From a virus: a DNA stretch of 20,521 bases. Location: the IMG/VR virus record IMGVR_UViG_3300000127_000006, positions 7,378 to 27,898 of that record; one strand, given 5' to 3'. The first letter of the stretch is position 1. Each line of letters opens with the position of its first letter. The notes beneath the pieces were generated by a model. The model searched no databases. It was not told the DNA's origin and worked only from the letters and a program-made list of their open reading frames with translations. The translations under genes and the position numbers were made by a program. Below, in pieces: positions 8,542 to 15,883 of this stretch.

Positions 8542-10292
8542 TATTTGATTTTGATTTTGGTGGTAACACAAAAGAAACAACCGAAGAGTTAGAATCCTTA
8601 AAAGAAGAATTAGATGGTATAAAAGGCGAACTATCAGCTATCAAAGAGGCTCAAAAAGATACAACTAAAGCTTTAAGTGGAATAGCAAAAGGGTTTAGTG
8701 GTATTGGTTTAGCAATTAAATCAGCTGGAATAGGTATTGTATTAAAAGCTTTTGAATTTCTTACTGATATACTAATGAAGAACCAGCGAGTAATGGATTT
8801 GGTTACCATTGCAACTGAGGCTTTAAGCATAGTATTTAATAAGGTCGCTACTATTGCAGTTGATTTAGGTACAAGCATTGTTGATGCTTTTTCTAATCCT
8901 AAAGAAGCAATAGTTGGCTTATGGGATATTATAAAAACTAATATTGTAAATCGTTTTGAGGGGTTAATTAACCAATTTAAAACGGCTGGTAAAATTTTAC
9001 AAGGTGTATTTACTTTAGATTGGGATTTAATTAACGAGGGTATATCGGAAACAACTACCAACTTTATACAAATGTCAACCGGATTAGATGAAGTACAACA
9101 ATCTGAATTTGCAAATACATTAATTGAGGGAACAAAAGCAATTATAAGCGCCGGAACAGAGGCAGTAAATACTGCTATTAAAATAACTGCACTAAGAAAT
9201 GAAGTTGTACAATTAGAGGCAGACCAAAAGCTTTTAAATTTCCAATACCTTAAAGAACAAGAATCGCAAAGGCAAATTAGGGATGATGTAACAAAGACTT
9301 TAGCAGTTAGAATAGAAGCAAACGAAAAGCTGGCTGAAAGTTTAGAAAATCAATTAGCAGATGAAAAAAGAATATTAGATAAAAAATTAGAATTAGCACA
9401 ATTAGAATCAGATTCAGATACTGAAAATGTAGAAAAGAAAGCTGAAGTTACAAATGCTTTATCTGAATTAGCAGACTTAGAAGAACGTATAAATGGTTTT
9501 AGGTCAGAACAATTAACAAACAGAACCGGTTTAGAATTAGAACAAAAAGCTATTTTAGATGAATTAAAATTAGCAGAGTTAACAGAAAAAGAAGCTGAAT
9601 TTGAGGCATTAAAGCAAGAGTATGATGCTAAAGTAGAACTTGCAAGATTGGCTGGTGCAGAAACAACTGCAATAGATGAACAATACTTAATAAACAAACA
9701 GAATTTAGTAGGCAAATACGCATCAGAAGACCAGGCAAAAATTGATAAACTGAACAAGGAAACAGTAAAAGCAAACGATGAAAAGAATAAAGCATTAATA
9801 GCATCAGATAAGGCGCAAAGAGATGCCTTAAATAATGGCTTACAAATGATTGAATCTTTATTTGCTGGTAATGAAAAGGCAGAAAAAGCATTTGCATTAG
9901 CTAAGATAGGAATAGACACAGCTAAAGCCATATCAAGCTTAACGGCTAATTCAGAAGCAAATCCAGCCAACGCTGTTACATTTGGTGGTGCTGGTATTAT
10001 ACAATTTGCTACCGGTTTAGTGCGAATAGTTGCAAATATAGCATCAGCTAAAAAGCTACTTAGTGGTAGTGGTACAAGTACACCGGATGCACCAAGTACA
10101 ACGGCATCTACACCTACCAGCGTTGTCAATAGTGGCTTTAGTTCTCCATCGGGGGGTGAATCACCTACATTTGACTTTGAACAATCTACATCTGCATTTG
10201 CATCACAGCCATTACAAGCATTTGTGATACAACAAGATGTGCAAGACCAAACGGAAATATCAACACAAATACAACAAAGAGCAACACTATAA
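8526..10292 (+). CDS. Tail tape measure protein
   Basis: The product is 588 residues from the ATG at 8526; an in-frame ATG at 8505 would add seven residues (MVAQTKD). I prefer 8526 because it gives the natural MADKIIFDFDFGG start. An N-terminal coiled-coil stretch is rich in Glu/Lys (residues about 15-50). It is followed by a glycine/alanine-rich amphipathic region (GFSGIGLAIKSAGIGIVLKA), then helical repeats with Trp (NPKEAIVGLWDIIK, GVFTLDWDLINEG), a long Glu/Lys/Ala coiled coil about 220-430, and a hydrophobic C-terminal part (FALAKIGIDTAKAISSL, GGAGIIQFATGLVRIVANIA) ending in a Ser/Thr-rich low-complexity tail. This is the pattern of short siphophage tape measures, which set tail length and are ejected ahead of DNA. 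At the usual ~0.15 nm per residue the tail would be near 90 nm. Its position after the hub gene is unusual. Confidence 0.8.
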   Translation: MADKIIFDFDFGGNTKETTEELESLKEELDGIKGELSAIKEAQKDTTKALSGIAKGFSGIGLAIKSAGIGIVLKAFEFLTDILMKNQRVMDLVTIATEALSIVFNKVATIAVDLGTSIVDAFSNPKEAIVGLWDIIKTNIVNRFEGLINQFKTAGKILQGVFTLDWDLINEGISETTTNFIQMSTGLDEVQQSEFANTLIEGTKAIISAGTEAVNTAIKITALRNEVVQLEADQKLLNFQYLKEQESQRQIRDDVTKTLAVRIEANEKLAESLENQLADEKRILDKKLELAQLESDSDTENVEKKAEVTNALSELADLEERINGFRSEQLTNRTGLELEQKAILDELKLAELTEKEAEFEALKQEYDAKVELARLAGAETTAIDEQYLINKQNLVGKYASEDQAKIDKLNKETVKANDEKNKALIASDKAQRDALNNGLQMIESLFAGNEKAEKAFALAKIGIDTAKAISSLTANSEANPANAVTFGGAGIIQFATGLVRIVANIASAKKLLSGSGTSTPDAPSTTASTPTSVVNSGFSSPSGGESPTFDFEQSTSAFASQPLQAFVIQQDVQDQTEISTQIQQRATL

Positions 10293-10316
10293 CTGAAAAC
10301 CCGTAAAACGAAAATT

Positions 10317-10919
10317 ATGACAAAAATAGTTGAATTAATAATAGATGAGAATAGTGAAGAAAACCAAGATGGTGTATTTGCTATTAGCTTAGTAGAATCA
10401 CCAGCTATGGAATCAGATTTTATAGCCTTATCAAAAGAAGAAAAAAAGGTAGAGGTAAAATTTGCTACACAAGACAAAGAAAAGCAATTATTGACCGGTG
10501 CAGTTCTAATACCAAATAAACAAATATTAAGAGTAGACAAAGAAAGTGGTTCAGATTACTATGTTTACTTTTCTAAGGATACAATCCGAAAAGCGAGTGA
10601 ATTGTTTATGATGAACAATTACCAATCTAATCACACTATACACCACAAAAGCGAATTAAAGCATTTAACAGTTGTAGAAAGTTGGATTAAGGATAACCCA
10701 ATAGACAAGTCTGTTAGATATGGCTTTGAAAAATTACCAGAGGGTACTTGGTTTGTATCTGTAAAAGTAAACGATAAATCTGTTTGGGATGATTACGTTA
10801 AAACGGGTAAAGTAAAAGGCTTTTCAATAGAGGGCTATTTTACAGATAAGATGGAATTGAGCGAAGATGAAATCACCTTAGAAAAAATCAAAGAAATCAT
10901 TAAGAAAGGTAAATACTAA
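10317..10919 (+). CDS. XkdF-like prohead serine protease
   Basis: The 200-residue protein resembles the phage XkdF putative serine protease family (S78-related), which trims scaffold and capsid proteins inside the prohead. Recognisable elements are 'GVFAISLVESPAM' (19-31), 'GAVLIPNKQILR' (61-72), the histidine cluster 'NHTIHH' (105-110), 'LTVVESWI' (117-124), 'EGTWFVSVKV' (142-151) and 'GKVKGFSIEGYF' (164-175), where Ser170 is the probable nucleophile and one of His106/109/110 the general base. The C-terminus is a short Lys/Glu helix. It directly precedes the scaffold and capsid genes, as expected for a maturation protease. The start follows a 24-base gap with no obvious ribosome binding site. 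Catalytic residue choice is inferred from the motif. Confidence 0.75.
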   Translation: MTKIVELIIDENSEENQDGVFAISLVESPAMESDFIALSKEEKKVEVKFATQDKEKQLLTGAVLIPNKQILRVDKESGSDYYVYFSKDTIRKASELFMMNNYQSNHTIHHKSELKHLTVVESWIKDNPIDKSVRYGFEKLPEGTWFVSVKVNDKSVWDDYVKTGKVKGFSIEGYFTDKMELSEDEITLEKIKEIIKKGKY

Positions 10920-10930
10920 CTTTTTATAAA

Positions 10931-10941
10931 TATCATCTTTG
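10931..10941 (+). promoter_or_regulatory. Candidate weak Bacteroidota-type promoter upstream of the scaffold/capsid genes
   Basis: The 51-base gap before the scaffold gene is AT-rich and contains TATCATCTTTG followed by TATTAA. CATCTTTG (10934-10941) differs by one base from the Bacteroidota -7 consensus TAnnTTTG. No good -33 TTG was found at the right distance. Initiation here would raise scaffold and capsid expression separately from the upstream tail genes. The box and gap are visible; promoter function is a guess. Aside from this, I see nothing else in the gap. Confidence 0.25.
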
Positions 10942-10970
10942 TATTAACGAACAATAACTAATTTTTTAAA

Positions 10971-11543
10971 ATGGCAAACCAAAAAAACGTACTGAATAGC
11001 ATTCGCACTTTGCTTGGTATGGAGTCAGAAATAGAATTGCTTGCAGAAGCAGTTTTAGAGGATGGCACACGTATCGGTACAGAAAGCGATGAATTTGCAG
11101 AAGGTGTAATGGCTTATGTTGTTTCAGAAGATGGCGAAAAAATGCCTTTACCATCCGGTTCTTATGCTACACAAGATGGTGTATCTATGGAAGTTGTAGA
11201 TGGCGAAGTAATTTCAATTTCTAAAGTGGAGGTCGTAGAAGAGGCTGAATCTGAGGATAAAAAAGAGGAAGAAGAAATGTCCTCTAAAGTTGATTTGTCT
11301 GCATACGCTACTAAGGAACAACTTGTAGAAGCATTAGGAACACTACACACAGAATTATCTGAAATGATTTCAAAGGTTGTTTCTGAAAATGAGTCTTTAA
11401 AACAAGACTTAGAAAAAGTGTCTAAAATGTCTGCCGAGAAACCGGTAACACATAATCAAACAAATCTTTCAACAGAAGAAGTATCTTATAATACGGGTAA
11501 CAAAGCCTTAGATATGATTCTACAATTAAAAAGCGCAAACTAA
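10971..11543 (+). CDS. Capsid scaffolding protein
   Basis: The 190-residue, highly acidic product is placed directly before the major capsid gene, overlapping it by one base (TAATG at 11541-11545). The first 85 residues form a small beta domain with the Gly/Asp pattern 'LEDGTRIGTESDEFAEG' ... 'DGEKMPLPSG' ... 'DGVSMEVVDGEVISI'. A Glu-rich linker follows (EEAESEDKKEEEE), then a coiled coil about residues 110-152 (EQLVEALGTLHTELSEM ... SENESLKQDLEKV), and a C-terminal segment ending 'NKALDMILQLKSAN' that would contact capsid protein. This resembles scaffold proteins of Bacteroidota siphophages and is a likely substrate of the adjacent protease. The beta domain and coiled coil are read by eye; the scaffold role is supported by context. 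Confidence 0.7.
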   Translation: MANQKNVLNSIRTLLGMESEIELLAEAVLEDGTRIGTESDEFAEGVMAYVVSEDGEKMPLPSGSYATQDGVSMEVVDGEVISISKVEVVEEAESEDKKEEEEMSSKVDLSAYATKEQLVEALGTLHTELSEMISKVVSENESLKQDLEKVSKMSAEKPVTHNQTNLSTEEVSYNTGNKALDMILQLKSAN

Positions 11544-12559
11544 TGAACAAGAATTATAACTTTAAATCAGCGAAGTACGAATTGGCTACCGATATTGCTA
11601 TTGGTGCAAATTCTTATGCTGGAGTGTTATCTCTACCTTACTTAGCACCAGCCGTTAAATTGGCTGAAACAGTAGCTAACGGATATGTAACGGAATTAGA
11701 TGGTATTACTTTAAAAGCAGTAGTAAATACTCTAACACCAGGTACAATGATTAAGGCAGCCGGATGTGATTGGGATAATGACCCTACAACTTTATCACTT
11801 GGCGAATCAGTATTAGAAGTTACTGATATGATGGTGAATGAAAGAGTATGTCGCAAGACTATTTACCCAACGTGGGTAGGTGCTGGATTTAGTGGTCGTA
11901 ATGGTGCTATACCAGCTGACTTTGCAACGTTCTTAGTAAGTACAGTAGCTAATAAAACGGCTGAAGAATTAGAGAATAGAATTTGGAAAGGTGGAGCATC
12001 ACCAACATTCAAAGGTTTCTTATCTAATGATGGTGTATTTGATAGAACCGGATTAGCAGCAGGTCAAATGGCTATTGGTGGTGGAGTAAATGGTCAAGCT
12101 ATCACGGCTATTACTGCATTAAATGTAGTTGCTGGTTTTGGTTTAGTTTACGCTAACGGAAATACAAATTGTCCAGGTATAATTGGTAAGGCTGATACTC
12201 AGTTTTTAGTTAACCAAAAGACTTTTGGTTTATATATGCAAGCTTTAGGTGAATCCGGTCTTTTACAAGGTGTGAATTTACAAGGTGCTAACCAAACATT
12301 TACATCTTTAGTATACTTAGGTATTCCGGTGAATGTATGTCCAGGTATGCCAGATGATGCAATTATCTTATGTCAAAAATCTAACTTATTCTTCGGAACA
12401 AACTTAGGAACAGATATGACAGAAGCTAAATTAATTCCATTCTACGAGTATGATGGTTCTGACAATGTTGGTATCTCAATGAGAATGGCCGTAGGTGTTC
12501 AAATAGGTGTAGCATCTGATATTGTATTAGGTACAACAGCAGCTATTTTACCAGCTTAA
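11543..12559 (+). CDS. Major capsid protein (HK97 fold)
   Basis: The 338-residue protein is the probable shell subunit. It is glycine/alanine-rich and neutral. Key stretches are 'GANSYAGVLSLPYLAPAV' (22-39) near the N-terminal arm, 'YPTWVGAGFSGRNGAIPADF' (108-127), a central helix 'LVSTVANKTAEELENRIWKG' (130-149) typical of the long spine helix region, and a C-terminal 'NVGISMRMAVGVQIGVASDI' strand set. There is no N-terminal delta domain because the scaffold is a separate gene. The scaffold before it and the tail tube gene after it fit this call. The initiating ATG overlaps the scaffold stop, suggesting translational coupling. No signal peptide is present. Confidence 0.75.
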   Translation: MNKNYNFKSAKYELATDIAIGANSYAGVLSLPYLAPAVKLAETVANGYVTELDGITLKAVVNTLTPGTMIKAAGCDWDNDPTTLSLGESVLEVTDMMVNERVCRKTIYPTWVGAGFSGRNGAIPADFATFLVSTVANKTAEELENRIWKGGASPTFKGFLSNDGVFDRTGLAAGQMAIGGGVNGQAITAITALNVVAGFGLVYANGNTNCPGIIGKADTQFLVNQKTFGLYMQALGESGLLQGVNLQGANQTFTSLVYLGIPVNVCPGMPDDAIILCQKSNLFFGTNLGTDMTEAKLIPFYEYDGSDNVGISMRMAVGVQIGVASDIVLGTTAAILPA

Positions 12560-12583
12560 TTATAAACTTTTAAATACTAAAAA

Positions 12584-13159
12584 ATGGCTTGTACAATTTC
12601 AACGGGAAAGGCTCGGTACTGCAAAGTGCAGCCGGGAGGTATAGACAAAGTTTATGTTATTGCGAGGTTTGATGATGCATCAGCTAAAACATTAGCACTT
12701 ACAGATGGAGTATTAACGGCAACATCTGGATTAACTTCACAAGATGGTGCAGCTGGTACATATTTCCAATTTGATACAGACCCATACCTTAGTTCACTTA
12801 ATCAAACGATTGTAGTGAATGAGGGTGGTGGTGTAGGTTTCCAACAAGACTTAGAATTAGTCTTTAAGGGAGTGTATGGTAAGGCAGATGTAACAATGCA
12901 AAACCTATCTAGTGGTTCTTGGCAAATAGTTGTAGAGGATAACACGGGTACGTTGTACTTCTGTGGTTTAGGTAAGGGGATGATTGCTACCGGTGGTTCA
13001 TTTGGACACAATGGTGATAAGGCTTTATCTGATAATATGGCTTACACCTTACAATTCCAAGCAATAGAATTAGAACCGGCATCAAATTGTGGTGCTTTGG
13101 CTAACTTTAGTGGTCAAGATGATGTTACAATTAGTGCAGCACAATTAAATGGTGCTTGA
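12584..13159 (+). CDS. Major tail tube protein
   Basis: The 191-residue protein is beta-rich, with an N-terminal 'GKARYCKVQPGGIDKVYVIA' (8-27), a central 'GGGVGFQQDLELVFKG' and 'WQIVVEDNTGTLYFCGLGKG' region, and 'SDNMAYTLQFQAIELEPA' near the C-terminus. This layout (C-K..GG...VY, nE.G..f...l.l.f, i.V.D..G.....G...G, D..aY.l.f.a.E..pa) is that of small tail tube subunits in Bacteroidota siphophages. It polymerises around the tape measure. It follows the capsid gene after a 24-base A-rich gap without a Shine-Dalgarno. A terminator hairpin lies 32 bases after its stop. A capsid-decoration role is a less likely alternative. Confidence 0.65.
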   Translation: MACTISTGKARYCKVQPGGIDKVYVIARFDDASAKTLALTDGVLTATSGLTSQDGAAGTYFQFDTDPYLSSLNQTIVVNEGGGVGFQQDLELVFKGVYGKADVTMQNLSSGSWQIVVEDNTGTLYFCGLGKGMIATGGSFGHNGDKALSDNMAYTLQFQAIELEPASNCGALANFSGQDDVTISAAQLNGA

Positions 13160-13191
13160 TAGATAACATTCTGTTTTGTTTTATATATATG

Positions 13192-13224
13192 AAAGGGTAG
13201 GTAGGTAATACTTACCCTTTTTTT
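13192..13224 (+). terminator. Rho-independent-type transcription terminator
   Basis: AAAGGGTA (13192-13199) is the reverse complement of TACCCTTT (13213-13220), separated by a 13-base spacer, and the T run extends to 13224 (seven T). It sits in the 82-base gap between the tail tube gene and the next gene, the longest non-coding gap in the window. An eight-pair stem with only three G-C pairs suggests partial rather than complete termination. It would separate the highly needed scaffold/capsid/tube products from the portal and spike genes. Confidence 0.65.
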
Positions 13225-13241
13225 CATTAAAGATTAAAGTA

Positions 13242-13448
13242 ATGGCAAGACTAAAAGTAAAAAATGAGTTAATAGGTGCAGAGATTAAGATAAATCCATC
13301 ACTTATTTTGGTATTTTCTGAATATATGACAGATAGTGAGTACCAATTTGCTCTAAAAGAATATCCAAAGTACTTTGAAAAACCAAAAGGTAAAGGTAAA
13401 GGTAAAAGTAAAGGAATAAATTTAGGTGGGTATGATTCAGATAAATAG
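13242..13448 (+). CDS. Small basic structural-module protein with a KG-repeat tail
   Basis: The 68-residue product has an N-terminal beta-type segment (ARLKVKNELIGAEIKINPSL), then 'TDSEYQFALKEYPKYFEK', then a low-complexity Lys/Gly run (PKGKGKGKGKSKG at 48-58) and 'INLGGYDSDK'. Small proteins of this kind with an 'E.I..YP.YFE' centre occur among Bacteroidota phage capsid genes, but their role is not known to me. It is the first gene after the terminator at 13192-13224 and overlaps the next gene by 17 bases. The KG run is encoded by repeating AAAGGT units, a site prone to length change. Function unassigned. Confidence 0.6.
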   Translation: MARLKVKNELIGAEIKINPSLILVFSEYMTDSEYQFALKEYPKYFEKPKGKGKGKSKGINLGGYDSDK

Positions 13449-13878
13449 CAACTATGGTGTAAAGTCTATTTTTGCCAATGTTTTTAAGAATGTTGAAAGT
13501 GTAAGTGTTAGTACAACACAATATACACCGGATTCTTTGCATACAAATTTGGCTACCAACAGATATAAGCTATTTATTACCAACCAGCTGACAAATAAAG
13601 TCTTTTCGGTGTTTCTAACCTATGTGTATTCTAATGCAAGAGGTTCTTATTTTACGTTTGAATTAGGGGATGGAACAAATAACACATTATTAGTAGATGA
13701 AAAGGGTACATTTACCTATGACATTTACAATATGAGTAATACAACTTCCTTATCAGACAAAATAAATGTATTAGATAGTGGTTTATTTCGTATCTATAAT
13801 AATGTTACCTTTGAAGATAAGTATTTTGATGCTGACCAACAAACAATACCGATAAGTAAGGTATATAAACCATCATAA
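13432..13878 (+). CDS. Beta-rich structural protein upstream of the portal, function unknown
   Basis: The 148-residue product starts at the ATG at 13432; an in-frame GTG at 13426 would add two residues. It reads MIQINSNYGVKSIFANVF at the start, 'NRYKLFITNQLTNKVFSVFL' in the middle and 'GTFTYDIYNM' later. This is the pattern of an Ig-like or fibronectin-like beta sandwich of the kind Bacteroidota phages place among their minor structural proteins ('Y.f.I.n..t...........' and 'G.y.Y.iY'). No motif indicates an enzyme. It overlaps the KG-repeat gene by 17 bases and is separated from the portal gene by 1 base. It may be a minor capsid or fibre-associated protein; this is inference from context. 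Confidence 0.55.
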   Translation: MIQINSNYGVKSIFANVFKNVESVSVSTTQYTPDSLHTNLATNRYKLFITNQLTNKVFSVFLTYVYSNARGSYFTFELGDGTNNTLLVDEKGTFTYDIYNMSNTTSLSDKINVLDSGLFRIYNNVTFEDKYFDADQQTIPISKVYKPS

Positions 13879-13879
13879 A

Positions 13880-15880
13880 ATGAGTGAATTATTACAATTA
13901 GGTAGAGGACACGAATACGTAGATGATACAGAGGTAATAAAGCAAGGTGAACCCTTTGTATCTTTTGGTAAAACAAATGATTATCCGGATTTTCTTATAA
14001 ATTTATACCAAAAATCAGCAGTTCACAACGCACTTTGTAACTCTATTGCAACGTGGGTGTATGGTGAGGGTATAACAAGTCCACAAATGCAAGGTAAATC
14101 CGAATCTTGGGCTAAGTTTAATGCCTTATTTGAGGGTGGTATAGGCAAGAACACTATACAAAAGTGTATTTTAGATTTAAAAGTACACGGAGGGTATTAC
14201 CTTTCTATATCATATTCATTAGATAGAAGTACAATAAGCGAAGTAAACCACATACCATTTGAGTGTATGAGGGTAGAACCGGAAATAGATGGTGAAGAAA
14301 GCCAATTTTACTTATATTCTAAGAATTGGGCAGATTACAAGACAGTTGGTTTCAAAAAGGTTAAATCCTTTGACCCAAACGAAAAGAAATCATATCCAAA
14401 TCAAATAGCTTGTTTTAAGGCTTATTCAGTAGGGCAATACTATTACCCAAAGCCGGATTATCAAGGAGGTATAAATTACATTGAATTAGATAAAAACGTA
14501 TCAGAGTTTCATTTAGCTAATATCAAGAATGGTTTAGCACCATCTTTTATGATTAATTTTTCTAATGGTATTCCATCAGAAGAAAAGCGTAGAGCAGTTA
14601 AAAACCAAATAGAAGAAGAATTATCCGGTGCAAGTAATGCCGGTAAATTTATAGTATCATTTTCAGATGATAGAAATAATTCCCCCGAAATAACTGTAAT
14701 GCCTCAATCGGATGCAGACAAACAATATGAATTTCTTAGCCGTGAAATAACATCTAAAGTGATGATTTCACACAGGGTAGTTTCACCAAGATTGTTTGGA
14801 GTAAATGCCGATGGGGGTGGTTTAGGTAATAATGCAGAAGAATTAAAAACTGCATCAGTTTTATTTGAGGAAAACGTAATTGATAATTACAGAGATTTAT
14901 TGACTGAATCTTTTGAATTAATAATGTTTGAAGCTGGGCAACCAATCAAATTAGATTTCATCTCTAAAAATCCATTTGAAGAAGAAGTAGTTGATGAAGA
15001 AGTTATAGAAGAATCACCAACGGGAGATACAGAAGAAGTGGTTGTAGAGGATAAAGATGTAGAGCAAGTAGAGGCATCATATAACGGGGCGCAAATTAGT
15101 TCAGCTATTGATATTATAGCAAAGGTACAAGAGGGTGTTTTAACGGAAGCGCAAGCGATTGTATTCCTTATTCAGTTCTTACAATTACCGGAACAAGTTG
15201 CAAGAGGTTTCTTTTCAGATAGTCCAGAAGAATCATTTGCTAAGTTATACGCATCTAAACACACTTTAGAAGTTAACGAAGTAGATATGTCTGATGAAGA
15301 TGAAAATACTTGGCTTGAATACTTAGCTGATAAGGGTGAACAAGTGAATACTGATGAATGGGAGTTATTAGAAGAAACAGAGGTGTTAGATGCCGAATTA
15401 GAAGCTGAGACACATAACACACCATTTAACTTTTTTAAGCGTTACGCAGACCCTAACGATAAGTCTAAGGTAGATAAAGGTCTATACAAGATACGCTATA
15501 GATATTCAGAAAATATATCTAATGATAGCCGTTTGTTCTGTAAAAATATGGTATCAAACGCTAAGATGGGTGTATCATATAGGTTTGAGGATATAAACGA
15601 AATGTCAGCTGATGGAATTAATGGAGAATTTGCAGAACGTGGCAAATCCAAATATTCGATTTGGTTATATAAGGGAGGCTGCTACTGCCATCATAAATTT
15701 ATCCGACAAGTTTGGTTCAGAAAAAGAGTAAAAGGTAAGTTCTTACCAAATGAAGGGTTAGATAACGATAAAGATGTTACAAATCAAGAACCAAAAGGTG
15801 CTGGATTAAGGAACGCAAGAGGTTGGAAAAAAGCAAATACACGAACAATAGATTTGCCTAATCGAGGTAAAGTAAATTAA
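13880..15880 (+). CDS. Portal protein with C-terminal Cys/His-rich MuF-like domain
   Basis: The 666-residue product contains the phage portal in its first ~370 residues: 'AVHNALCNSIATWVYGEGI' (47-65), 'KVHGGYYLSISYS' (100-112), 'HIPFECMRVEP', 'SREITSKVMISHRVVSPRLF' (286-305) and the loop/stem signature 'GLGNNAEELKTASVLF' (314-329). The portal forms the dodecameric ring through which DNA is packed. A Glu-rich linker (EEEVVDEEVIEE) follows, then a middle helical region and a C-terminal domain from about 515. That domain has 'YKIRYRYSENISNDSRLFC' with Cys554, 'YRFEDINEMS', and 'GGCYCHHKFIRQVWF' (Cys601, Cys603, His604, His605). It resembles minor capsid MuF/gp7-like domains that ride with portals. 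The fused domain may bind zinc. It ends in a basic segment. The portal call is firm, the MuF-like label tentative. Finding it 13.6 kb after the terminase is unusual. Confidence 0.75.
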   Translation: MSELLQLGRGHEYVDDTEVIKQGEPFVSFGKTNDYPDFLINLYQKSAVHNALCNSIATWVYGEGITSPQMQGKSESWAKFNALFEGGIGKNTIQKCILDLKVHGGYYLSISYSLDRSTISEVNHIPFECMRVEPEIDGEESQFYLYSKNWADYKTVGFKKVKSFDPNEKKSYPNQIACFKAYSVGQYYYPKPDYQGGINYIELDKNVSEFHLANIKNGLAPSFMINFSNGIPSEEKRRAVKNQIEEELSGASNAGKFIVSFSDDRNNSPEITVMPQSDADKQYEFLSREITSKVMISHRVVSPRLFGVNADGGGLGNNAEELKTASVLFEENVIDNYRDLLTESFELIMFEAGQPIKLDFISKNPFEEEVVDEEVIEESPTGDTEEVVVEDKDVEQVEASYNGAQISSAIDIIAKVQEGVLTEAQAIVFLIQFLQLPEQVARGFFSDSPEESFAKLYASKHTLEVNEVDMSDEDENTWLEYLADKGEQVNTDEWELLEETEVLDAELEAETHNTPFNFFKRYADPNDKSKVDKGLYKIRYRYSENISNDSRLFCKNMVSNAKMGVSYRFEDINEMSADGINGEFAERGKSKYSIWLYKGGCYCHHKFIRQVWFRKRVKGKFLPNEGLDNDKDVTNQEPKGAGLRNARGWKKANTRTIDLPNRGKVN

Positions 15881-15883
15881 GAT

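Noticed and set aside
8651-9061. A 136-codon - strand open frame
   Set aside because: Antisense shadow of the tape measure N-terminal half, with no coherent domain; all other genes are on the + strand.
9350-10540. A 396-codon open frame on the - strand opposite the tape measure
   Set aside because: It is the antisense of a Lys/Glu/Ala-rich coiled-coil gene, giving a Ser/Phe/Ala-rich translation with no family pattern; the + strand frame is clearly the tape measure.
11277-11543. Internal ATG in the scaffold gene with AGGA seven bases upstream, possibly giving a short scaffold
   Set aside because: The AGGA comes from Glu codons in an acidic stretch, and Shine-Dalgarno use is weak in Bacteroidota; an internal product is possible but not supported.
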